This document shows, one piece after another, positions 38,560-44,900 of a DNA stretch of 44,900 nt. The first letter of the stretch is position 1, and the number at the start of each line of letters is the position of its first letter. The notes below the pieces were generated by a model. It saw only the letters and a list, made by a program, of their open reading frames with translations, was not told the DNA's origin and did not search any database. The position numbers and the translations under genes are program-made. Source of the stretch: Arthrobacter ipis (GTDB lineage: Bacteria; Actinomycetota; Actinomycetes; Actinomycetales; Micrococcaceae). The stretch lies in NCBI RefSeq assembly GCF_014694315.1, contig NZ_JAAOXD010000009.1, forward strand, positions 1 through 44,900. Reading direction: 5' to 3'.

Positions 38560-40278
38560 ATGACACAGACCAACTACGATTACGTCATCGTCGGCGGCGG
38601 AAGCGCGGGTTCCGTGCTTGCCAACCGCCTGAGCGACGGAGGCCAGAGCAGCGTCCTGGTTCTCGAAGCCGGACGGAGCGACTACCCCTGGGACCTTTTC
38701 ATCCAGATGCCCGCCGCGCTGACCTTCCCCAGCGGCAACCCGCTCTATGACTGGCGCTACGAGTCCGATCCCGAGCCCCACATGGGCGGCCGCCGCGTGG
38801 CGCATGCCCGCGGCAAGGTCCTGGGCGGCTCCAGCTCCATCAACGGCATGATCTTCCAGCGCGGAAACCCGCTCGACTACGAACGCTGGGGCGCCGACGC
38901 CGGCATGGAAACGTGGGACTTCGCGCACTGCCTTCCGTACTTCAACCGGATGGAAAACGCGCTCGCAGCCGATCCCGACGATGAACTGCGCGGACACTCC
39001 GGCCCGCTGGTGCTGGAACGGGGCCCCGCCACCAACCCGCTGTTCCAGGCCTTCTTCGCCGCCGCCCAGCAAGCCGGCTACCCGCTGACCGACGACGTCA
39101 ACGGCTACCGCCAGGAGGGCTTCGCCGCGTTCGACCGCAACGTCCACAAGGGCCAGCGGCTCTCCGCCTCCCGCGCCTACCTGCGGCCCGAATTCGGCCG
39201 GAAGAACCTGACCGTCCTGACCCGGGCCCTCGTCACCAAGGTCAACTTCAAGGGCAACGTGGCCACCGGCGTCACCTACCGCCGCAACGGCAAGACCCAC
39301 CAGGTGACCGCGGGTGAAGTGATCCTGGCTGGCGGCGCCATCAACACGCCGCAGCTGCTGCAGCTCTCCGGCGTCGGCGATGCCGCCCACCTGAACTCGC
39401 TGGGCATCAACTCCGTGGTCAACCTGCCCGGCGTCGGCGAAAACCTCCAGGACCACCTCGAGGTCTACATCCAGCACGCCTGCACCCAGCCGGTCTCCAT
39501 GCAGCCCAACCTGGACCTGTGGCGCTACCCCCTGATCGGGCTCCAGTGGATGCTGGGACGCAAGGGTCCCGCCGCCACCAACCACTTCGAGGGCGGCGGA
39601 TTCGTCCGCTCCAACGACGACGTGGCCTACCCCAACCTGATGTTCCACTTCCTCCCGGTCGCCGTCCGCTACGACGGCCAGAAGGCGGACGCCAAGCACG
39701 GCTACCAGGTGCACATCGGACCCATGTACTCCGACGCCCGCGGCAGCCTGAAGATCAAGTCCACTGACCCCACGGTGCACCCGTCCATGCTTTTCAACTA
39801 CCTTTCCACCGATCAGGATCGCCGCGAGTGGGTCGAGGCGATCCACGTTGCCCGCGACATCCTCGGCCAGTCCGCCATGGGTCCCTTCAGCGGCGGCGAG
39901 CTTTCTCCCGGCCGGAGCGTGCAGACCGACGCGGAGATCCTTGACTGGGTTGCCCGCGACGCCGAGACGGCGCTGCACCCGTCCTGTACCGCGAAGATGG
40001 GTCCGGACTCCGATCCCATGGCCGTGGTGAACCCGCTGGACATGAGCGTGCACGGCACGCGCGGCCTCCGCGTGGTCGACGCGTCCGCCATGCCCTACGT
40101 GACCAACGGCAACATCTACGCTCCCGTGATGATGCTCGCCGAAAAGGCCGCCGACCTGATCGCCGGCAAGGCGCCGCTCGCGCCCCAGCACGCCGAGTTC
40201 TACCGGCACGGCGTGAGCCCGCTGGAACGCGGCGGATCCATGCCAGTAGCAGCAGCTGCCGTTGCGGCGAAGGGCTAG
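38560..40278 (+). CDS. betA: Choline dehydrogenase (GMC oxidoreductase)
   Basis: The protein has 572 residues and is FAD-dependent. The dinucleotide motif VIVGGGSAGSVLANRL is at residues 7-22, and GKVLGGSSSINGMIFQRGN is the first GMC signature. GEVILAGGAINTPQLLQLSG is the second signature. HPSCTAKMGPDSDPMAVV contains the catalytic His, and TNGNIYAPVMMLAEKAADLI closes the protein. It would oxidise choline to betaine aldehyde, as indicated by the BetA-like sequence and the adjacent aldehyde dehydrogenase (stop to start 3 bases). A different GMC alcohol substrate cannot be excluded. Confidence 0.88.
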   Translation: MTQTNYDYVIVGGGSAGSVLANRLSDGGQSSVLVLEAGRSDYPWDLFIQMPAALTFPSGNPLYDWRYESDPEPHMGGRRVAHARGKVLGGSSSINGMIFQRGNPLDYERWGADAGMETWDFAHCLPYFNRMENALAADPDDELRGHSGPLVLERGPATNPLFQAFFAAAQQAGYPLTDDVNGYRQEGFAAFDRNVHKGQRLSASRAYLRPEFGRKNLTVLTRALVTKVNFKGNVATGVTYRRNGKTHQVTAGEVILAGGAINTPQLLQLSGVGDAAHLNSLGINSVVNLPGVGENLQDHLEVYIQHACTQPVSMQPNLDLWRYPLIGLQWMLGRKGPAATNHFEGGGFVRSNDDVAYPNLMFHFLPVAVRYDGQKADAKHGYQVHIGPMYSDARGSLKIKSTDPTVHPSMLFNYLSTDQDRREWVEAIHVARDILGQSAMGPFSGGELSPGRSVQTDAEILDWVARDAETALHPSCTAKMGPDSDPMAVVNPLDMSVHGTRGLRVVDASAMPYVTNGNIYAPVMMLAEKAADLIAGKAPLAPQHAEFYRHGVSPLERGGSMPVAAAAVAAKG

Positions 40279-40281
40279 GGG

Positions 40282-41790
40282 ATGAGTGTGACGATCGATA
40301 CTGAACTGAAGCTCGCCCGGGGCCTGTACATCGACGGCGCCTGGCAACAGGCGTCCGACGGCGGGACCACCAACGTGCGCTGCCCGGCAGACGGGCGCGA
40401 GGTGGCGGTGGTCGCCTCGTCGACGGTGGAGGACGCGGAGCGGGCGATCGCCAGCGCACGGGCGGCGTTCGACGACGGCCCGTGGCGGCGGCTGACCGAT
40501 ATTGAGCGGGGTGCGGTGTTGCTGCGCGTTGCCGATCTGCTCGAGCGGGACAAGGCCGCGTACGCCAGGGCGGAGGCGCTGGACACGGGCAAGCGGCTCG
40601 TCGAGGCGGAATACGACATGGACGATATCGCCGCATGCTTCCGGTATTACGGCAAGGTCGCCGGGCTGGACGCCGGCCGGGTCATCGACACCGGCCGGGT
40701 GGATGCGATCAGCCGTGTGGTGTACGAGCCGTTGGGGGTCTGCGCGCTGATTGCGCCGTGGAACTATCCGCTGCTGCAGGCGGCGTGGAAGGTCGCCCCG
40801 GCCTTGGTGGCGGGGAACTCGTTCGTGCTCAAGCCCAGCGAGCTCACGCCGTCGACCTCGATCCTGCTGATGGAGACCCTCGCGGAGGCAGGCGTCCCCG
40901 CCGGCGTCGCGAACCTGGTCACCGGGTCCGGCTCGAAGGTGGGCGGACCGCTCAGTTCCGACCCGCGCGTGGACCTGGTATCGCTGACCGGAAGCCTTGC
41001 CACGGGGCAGACGATCATGGCCGCCGCCGCGGAAACGGTGAAGCGGGTGGCGTTCGAGCTTGGCGGGAAGAACCCGAACGTCGTCTTCGCGGACGCGGAC
41101 TGGGATGCCGCAGTCGATAACGCGCTGACCGCGGTGTTCCTGCACTCCGGCCAGGTCTGCTCGGCAGGTGCGCGGCTCGTCGTCGAGGAGACGATCGCGG
41201 AGCGTTTCGTGGCCGAGGTGGTGGAGCGGGCGAAGAAGATCCGGATGGGCGGACCGTTTGATTCCGACGCCGAGACGGGGCCGCTCATTTCCGCCAGGCA
41301 CCGGGACCAGGTCCACGCGTACGTGCAGGCCGGCATCGCGGAGGGCGCGGAGCTGCTGTGTGGCGGCTATATGCCCGACGACGGGCCGCTCGCTGACGGT
41401 TTCTTCTACCCGCCGACGGTGCTGGGCAACTGCCGGTCCGGGATGAGTGTGCTGCGGGAGGAATCGTTCGGACCGGTGCTGACGGTTGAGACGTTCCGGA
41501 CCGAGGCCGAGGCCGTCGCGATCGCGAACGACACCGAGTACGGCCTGGCCGGCGCGGTGTGGACCTCGGACGCGTCCAAGGCGCAGCGCGTCGCGGGCGC
41601 CCTCCGGCACGGCACGGTATGGATCAACGACTACCACCCGTACGTGCCGCAGGCGGAATGGGGCGGATTCGGGAAGTCCGGGATCGGACGTGAACTCGGC
41701 CAGGCCGGCCTGGCTGAGTACCGCGAGGCCAAGCACATCTGGCAGAACATCGCCCCGGCCCCCAGCGGCTGGTTCGGCGCAGCCGGCTAG
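40282..41790 (+). CDS. betB: Betaine aldehyde dehydrogenase
   Basis: The protein has 502 residues, NAD(P)-dependent ALDH superfamily. APWNYPLLQAAWKVAPALVAGNSFVLKPSE is the cofactor-binding region, Glu259 in FELGGKNP is the general base, and Cys293 in HSGQVCSAG the nucleophile. GRELGQAGLAEYREAKHI is at the C-terminus. Placed three bases after betA, it would convert betaine aldehyde to glycine betaine. A hairpin follows at 41809-41841. Confidence 0.88.
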   Translation: MSVTIDTELKLARGLYIDGAWQQASDGGTTNVRCPADGREVAVVASSTVEDAERAIASARAAFDDGPWRRLTDIERGAVLLRVADLLERDKAAYARAEALDTGKRLVEAEYDMDDIAACFRYYGKVAGLDAGRVIDTGRVDAISRVVYEPLGVCALIAPWNYPLLQAAWKVAPALVAGNSFVLKPSELTPSTSILLMETLAEAGVPAGVANLVTGSGSKVGGPLSSDPRVDLVSLTGSLATGQTIMAAAAETVKRVAFELGGKNPNVVFADADWDAAVDNALTAVFLHSGQVCSAGARLVVEETIAERFVAEVVERAKKIRMGGPFDSDAETGPLISARHRDQVHAYVQAGIAEGAELLCGGYMPDDGPLADGFFYPPTVLGNCRSGMSVLREESFGPVLTVETFRTEAEAVAIANDTEYGLAGAVWTSDASKAQRVAGALRHGTVWINDYHPYVPQAEWGGFGKSGIGRELGQAGLAEYREAKHIWQNIAPAPSGWFGAAG

Positions 41791-41808
41791 GCATCAACTT
41801 TGGGGGAG

Positions 41809-41841
41809 ACGGCCGGGCGCTGCAGCGCGGTGCCCGGCCGT
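41809..41841 (+). terminator. Hairpin after betB
   Basis: ACGGCCGGGC (41809-41818) pairs perfectly with GCCCGGCCGT (41832-41841). The loop includes the palindrome GCGCTGCAGCGC. There is no U-tract, so termination is not certain. Confidence 0.6.
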
Positions 41842-41954
41842 CGATACACCTGCATGATTCCAACTGCATTCGGTTTCATGTGCGTGTAGTGTTACCCGCG
41901 TCCAAAGGCGGCCGCGGGTCATCACCATCGTGCTTTTCTTACTTAGGAGTTCAG

Positions 41955-43604
41955 ATGTTGGAACCCAGCAAGAGTACTGATTCAAGCGGCATGGACGAGT
42001 TCGGCTATGCCCAGACCCTGGACCGGAGCATCGGCAAGTTCGCCAGCTTCGCCGCCGGCGTCAGTTATATCTCCATCCTCACCGGCGTTTTTCAACTGTT
42101 CTACTTTGGTTTCTCCATGGCCGGCCCTGCATACGCGTGGTCCTGGCCCATCGTTTTCGTCGGCCAGCTGATGGTGGCGCTGTGCTTTGCCGAACTGGCA
42201 GGCCGCTACCCGGTGGCCGGCTCGGTCTACAACTGGGCCAAGCGCCTCGCCTCCGGGACCTCGGCCTGGCTCGCCGGCTGGCTGCTGCTGCTGTCCTCCA
42301 TCATGGCGCTGGGGTCCGTGGCGCTGGCACTGCAGATCACCCTGCCGCAGCTGTGGTCCGGATTCCAGATCGTCGGTGATGGCACCGGCCCCTTTGATTT
42401 CGCCATGAACGGCGTCGTGCTGGCCACCATCATGATCACCATTTCCACCCTTATCAACGCCTTTGGCGTGAAGCTCATGACCATGATCAACAGTATCGGC
42501 GTGTTCGTCGAGCTGGTCGCGGCCGTGCTGCTGATCCTCGCGCTGGGCTGGCATGTGGCGCGGGGACCCGAGGTCTTCTTCGACACCGCCGGGTTCGGCG
42601 AAGGCCACGACCTGGGATTCTTCGGCGTGTTCCTCATCGGCGCGATGGCCTCCGGCTACGTCATGTACGGCTTCGACACCGCCAGCTCCCTCGGCGAGGA
42701 AACGAAGGACCCCAAGCGTACGGCACCCAAGGCAATCCTGAGGGCCGTCACCGCCTCCTTCCTGCTGGGCGGGCTGATCCTGCTCTTCGGTATCCTGGCG
42801 GCGCCGGACCTCACCGACCCCAAGATCGGTGCGGCGGATGGCGGACTGCAGCACATCGTCCTCTCTGTCCTCGGCGGACCCTTCGGCAAGGCCTTCCTGG
42901 TGTGCATCGTGGTGGCTGTGGTGGTCTGCACACTGGCCGTCCACGCCGCTGCCATCCGCATGATGTTCGCTATGGCCCGGGACAACAACCTGCCCTTCAG
43001 CCGCCAGCTCAGCAAGGTGGATCCGGTCCGCAAGACGCCCACCATCGCGGCCATCGTGATCGGCGTCCTGGCCGTTATCCCGCTGCTGGTCAATGTCATG
43101 CAGCCCGCGATCTTCACGATTCTGTCCAGCATCAGCATCGTCCTGATCTACCTGTCCTACCTGCTGGTCACCGTTCCCATGCTGCGCAAGCGGTTCCTGA
43201 AGAAGTGGCCCCTGCGCCATGAAGGCCAGGATGAAGTGGGCTTCAGCATGGGCAAATGGGGACTTCCGGTGAACATCCTCGCCGTGCTCTGGGGCGGGGC
43301 GATGACGCTGAACCTCATCTGGCCGCGGCCGGAAATCTACAACTCGGTGCCGCCGTTCGAGTGGTACTTCCAGTGGGGTGGCGTCCTCTTCGTCGCCGCC
43401 GTGACCATTGGCGGCACGCTGCTCTACCGCCTGAAGATCAGGCACCAGACCGGTGTCCTGGCCGAGCATGCAGCTGCCGTGGCGGCCCACCCGTCCTCGG
43501 GCGAGGCTGGGCAGCCGCAGCCGCAGCCGGTCAGGGCAGGCGGAGGCGCGGAGGGTGGCCTTGATCCGATGGAAGATGATCTTGAACCGCAACGAGTCAG
43601 CTAG
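41955..43604 (+). CDS. APC-family permease
   Basis: The protein has 549 residues from ATG 41955 with TTAGGAGT nine bases upstream; the frame could extend back to 41880 but that stretch lacks a ribosome signal. It has about 12 helices, with FAELAGRYPVAGSVYNWAKRLASGTSAWLAGWLLL and GYVMYGFDTASSLGEETKDPKRTAPKAILRAV typical of amino acid/GABA-type permeases (APC superfamily). A 75-residue hydrophilic C-terminal tail follows. The position between betAB and the formaldehyde dehydrogenase suggests uptake of choline or a related amine, but this is inference. Confidence 0.82.
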   Translation: MLEPSKSTDSSGMDEFGYAQTLDRSIGKFASFAAGVSYISILTGVFQLFYFGFSMAGPAYAWSWPIVFVGQLMVALCFAELAGRYPVAGSVYNWAKRLASGTSAWLAGWLLLLSSIMALGSVALALQITLPQLWSGFQIVGDGTGPFDFAMNGVVLATIMITISTLINAFGVKLMTMINSIGVFVELVAAVLLILALGWHVARGPEVFFDTAGFGEGHDLGFFGVFLIGAMASGYVMYGFDTASSLGEETKDPKRTAPKAILRAVTASFLLGGLILLFGILAAPDLTDPKIGAADGGLQHIVLSVLGGPFGKAFLVCIVVAVVVCTLAVHAAAIRMMFAMARDNNLPFSRQLSKVDPVRKTPTIAAIVIGVLAVIPLLVNVMQPAIFTILSSISIVLIYLSYLLVTVPMLRKRFLKKWPLRHEGQDEVGFSMGKWGLPVNILAVLWGGAMTLNLIWPRPEIYNSVPPFEWYFQWGGVLFVAAVTIGGTLLYRLKIRHQTGVLAEHAAAVAAHPSSGEAGQPQPQPVRAGGGAEGGLDPMEDDLEPQRVS

Positions 43605-43605
43605 A

Positions 43606-43628
43606 TTGGCAACGGGTGCCGTTGCCAA
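43606..43628. promoter_or_regulatory. Perfect inverted repeat after the permease
   Basis: TTGGCAACGG-GTG-CCGTTGCCAA has ten-base perfect arms and a three-base loop, starting one base after the TAG. It is 35 bases before the next ATG. It could be a terminator hairpin without U-tract, or an operator for the downstream gene. Confidence 0.55.
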
Positions 43629-43663
43629 CGAGTCCCCGGGACTCAGGAAAGGAACATTGACTC

Positions 43664-44803
43664 ATGGTTCATAAAGTCAAGGCTGTTGTTGTCAGGGCGA
43701 AGGACGCTCCGGTGTCGGTGGAGACGATCCTGGTGCCGGATCCGGGTCCTGGCGAGGCCCTGGTGGATGTTCTGACGTGCGGGGTGTGCCACACGGACCT
43801 GCATTACAAGCTGGGCGGGATCGGGGATGAGTTTCCGTATCTGCTGGGCCATGAGGCGACCGGTGTGGTCTCGGCGGTGGGTGAGGGTGTCACCGAGGTG
43901 TCCCCGGGTGACCGGGTGATCCTGAACTGGCGTGCGGTCTGCGGGCAGTGCCGGGCGTGTGCGAAGGGCCAGCCGCAGTACTGTTTCAACACCGCGAACG
44001 CGACGCAGAAGATGACCCTGGAGGACGGCACCGTGCTGTCCCCGGCGCTGGGGATCGGGGCGTTCGCGGAGAAGACCCTGGTCGCTGCCGGGCAGTGCAC
44101 CAAGGTCGATGAGGACGCGGACCCGGCCGCGGTGGGGCTGCTGGGCTGCGGTGTGATGGCCGGCATCGGCGCGGCGATCAACACCGGTGAGGTCAAGCGC
44201 GGCGAATCGGTGGCCGTGATCGGCTGCGGCGGGGTGGGCATCGCCGCGATCGCCGGCGCTAAGCTCGCCGGGGCCACCACGATCATCGCCGTGGACATCG
44301 ACGAGAACAAAATCGAGATGGCCAAGACGTTGGGCGCCACGCACGGGGTGAACTCCCGCACCTCCGACCCGGTCGAGGCGATCCGGGCCCTCACGAACGG
44401 GAACGGCGCCGACGTCGTGATCGAGGCCGTCGGCCGCCCGGAAACCTACAAGCAGGCCTTCTACGCCCGGGATCTGGCCGGCCGCGTGGTCCTGGTCGGC
44501 GTCCCGACCCCGGAGATGGTCCTGGAGTTGCCGCTGCTGGATGTCTTCGGGCGGGGCGGGTCGCTGAAGTCCTCCTGGTACGGGGACTGCCTGCCTTCCC
44601 GCGACTTCCCCATGCTCGTGGCCCACTACAAGGCCGGCAACCTGGACCTGGACGCGTTCGTCTCCGAACGCATCACCATCGACCAGGTCGAGGAAGCCTT
44701 CGACAAAATGCACGAAGGCAAAGTCCTCCGCTCAGTTGTGGAAATCCAGCCGGCGGGAGCCCCCACAGCCGCTGCTGCCGAACCGGCGGTGGCCTCCGCA
44801 TGA
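43664..44803 (+). CDS. S-(hydroxymethyl)mycothiol dehydrogenase (mycothiol-dependent formaldehyde dehydrogenase)
   Basis: The protein has 379 residues, zinc-dependent MDR superfamily. Catalytic zinc ligands are Cys42 in CGVCHTDLHY and His63 (GHEATG). The structural zinc loop is CGQCRACAKGQPQYC (Cys93, 96, 99, 107). NAD binds at AVIGCGGVGIAAIAGAKLAGATTIIAVDIDENK. The sequence is typical of the actinobacterial MscR group, which oxidises the formaldehyde-mycothiol adduct. This fits with formaldehyde from demethylation of glycine betaine. AGGAAAGGAACATTGACTC precedes the ATG; its stop overlaps the next gene's ATG. Confidence 0.88.
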   Translation: MVHKVKAVVVRAKDAPVSVETILVPDPGPGEALVDVLTCGVCHTDLHYKLGGIGDEFPYLLGHEATGVVSAVGEGVTEVSPGDRVILNWRAVCGQCRACAKGQPQYCFNTANATQKMTLEDGTVLSPALGIGAFAEKTLVAAGQCTKVDEDADPAAVGLLGCGVMAGIGAAINTGEVKRGESVAVIGCGGVGIAAIAGAKLAGATTIIAVDIDENKIEMAKTLGATHGVNSRTSDPVEAIRALTNGNGADVVIEAVGRPETYKQAFYARDLAGRVVLVGVPTPEMVLELPLLDVFGRGGSLKSSWYGDCLPSRDFPMLVAHYKAGNLDLDAFVSERITIDQVEEAFDKMHEGKVLRSVVEIQPAGAPTAAAAEPAVASA

Positions 44804-44900
44804 GGGTCACGATCGAAAACCTCGTCACCTCCGGCACGTTCTCGCTCGACGGCGGGACCTGGGATGTGGACAACAACGTCTGGATCGTCGGCAACGACAC
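44800..44900 (+). CDS. MBL-fold metallo-hydrolase, N-terminus only
   Basis: The frame begins at ATG 44800, overlapping the preceding TGA (ATGA), and leaves the window after 33 complete codons. MRVTIENLVTSGTF followed by SLDGGTWDVDNNVWIVGND resembles the start of MBL hydrolases often coded after the mycothiol-dependent dehydrogenase, proposed to act on S-formylmycothiol. No metal motif is visible in this part, so the assignment rests on the start sequence and context. Confidence 0.65.
   Translation, partial: MRVTIENLVTSGTFSLDGGTWDVDNNVWIVGND

Noticed and set aside
38512..41736. 1074-codon antisense frame opposite betA and betB
   Set aside because: It is a shadow of two well-conserved enzymes and shows only low-complexity sequence rich in Val, Gly, His and Arg.
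1..44900. CRISPR arrays, tRNA/rRNA genes, integrases, insertion sequences
   Set aside because: None was recognised. The only repeats found are the short tandem repeats, the palindromic element pair and the duplicated leader reported above.

Overview
The window looks like a chromosome segment from a high-GC actinobacterium of the Micrococcaceae, most likely Arthrobacter or Pseudarthrobacter. Supporting signs are a mycobacterial-type ferritin, a DUF3073 protein, a HAIR-type heat-shock operator before clpB, a mycothiol-dependent formaldehyde dehydrogenase, UraD/UraH, and many genes that start 6-7 bases after a TAGRCT-like -10 box (leaderless mRNAs). The genus is inferred. No tRNA, rRNA, transposase, phage gene or CRISPR array was seen.

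Layout. Positions 1-6335 are housekeeping and accessory genes: the end of an RNA-helicase-like protein, a three-gene operon (paired SMR exporter plus MBL hydrolase) behind a guanidine-III riboswitch, ferritin, a HutD-like protein, a TrpF-like isomerase, an MFS transporter, a YccF protein and a DUF4031-HD fusion. Positions 6336-23302 are a cell-surface polysaccharide locus. Positions 23450-29811 hold a secreted trypsin-like protease, a YciI protein, ClpB, a septum-formation-like membrane protein, DUF3073 and a two-domain VOC protein. Positions 29963-35096 hold purF-purM, a small membrane protein, and uraD-uraH with a fumarylacetoacetate-hydrolase-family gene. Positions 35519-44900 hold a two-component system and a choline/betaine block: TetR/BetI-like regulator, betA, betB, APC permease, mycothiol-dependent formaldehyde dehydrogenase and the start of an MBL hydrolase.

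The polysaccharide locus is the most unusual part. Two operons face each other. The plus-strand operon (6608-15510) encodes a secreted protein with a CBM96/DNRLRE-like end, an HprK-like P-loop protein, a GT2 glycosyltransferase, a MOP-type flippase, a GT-C-like membrane protein, two small membrane proteins and a metallophosphoesterase. The minus-strand operon (20809-15677) encodes two other GT2 enzymes, a 22-residue micro-gene coupled on both sides, a paralogous P-loop protein, and one protein that fuses the GT2 and flippase which are separate genes in the other operon. Both operons start with nearly the same ~180-base leader, present as inverted copies about 14 kb apart, and their first proteins share an N-terminal decapeptide. 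A conserved closing stem, a 52-base block with two differences and a hairpin rebuilt with different bases suggest a structured regulatory RNA. A GH16 lipoprotein is transcribed divergently from the minus-strand operon, and a secreted phosphoesterase lies beyond it.

In the choline block, BetA and BetB would make glycine betaine. Its later demethylation (enzymes not in this window) releases formaldehyde, which the mycothiol-dependent dehydrogenase and probably the next hydrolase would detoxify. Two TTGAAC-N4-GTTCAA-type operators sit at the betA promoter, downstream of the TetR-family gene.
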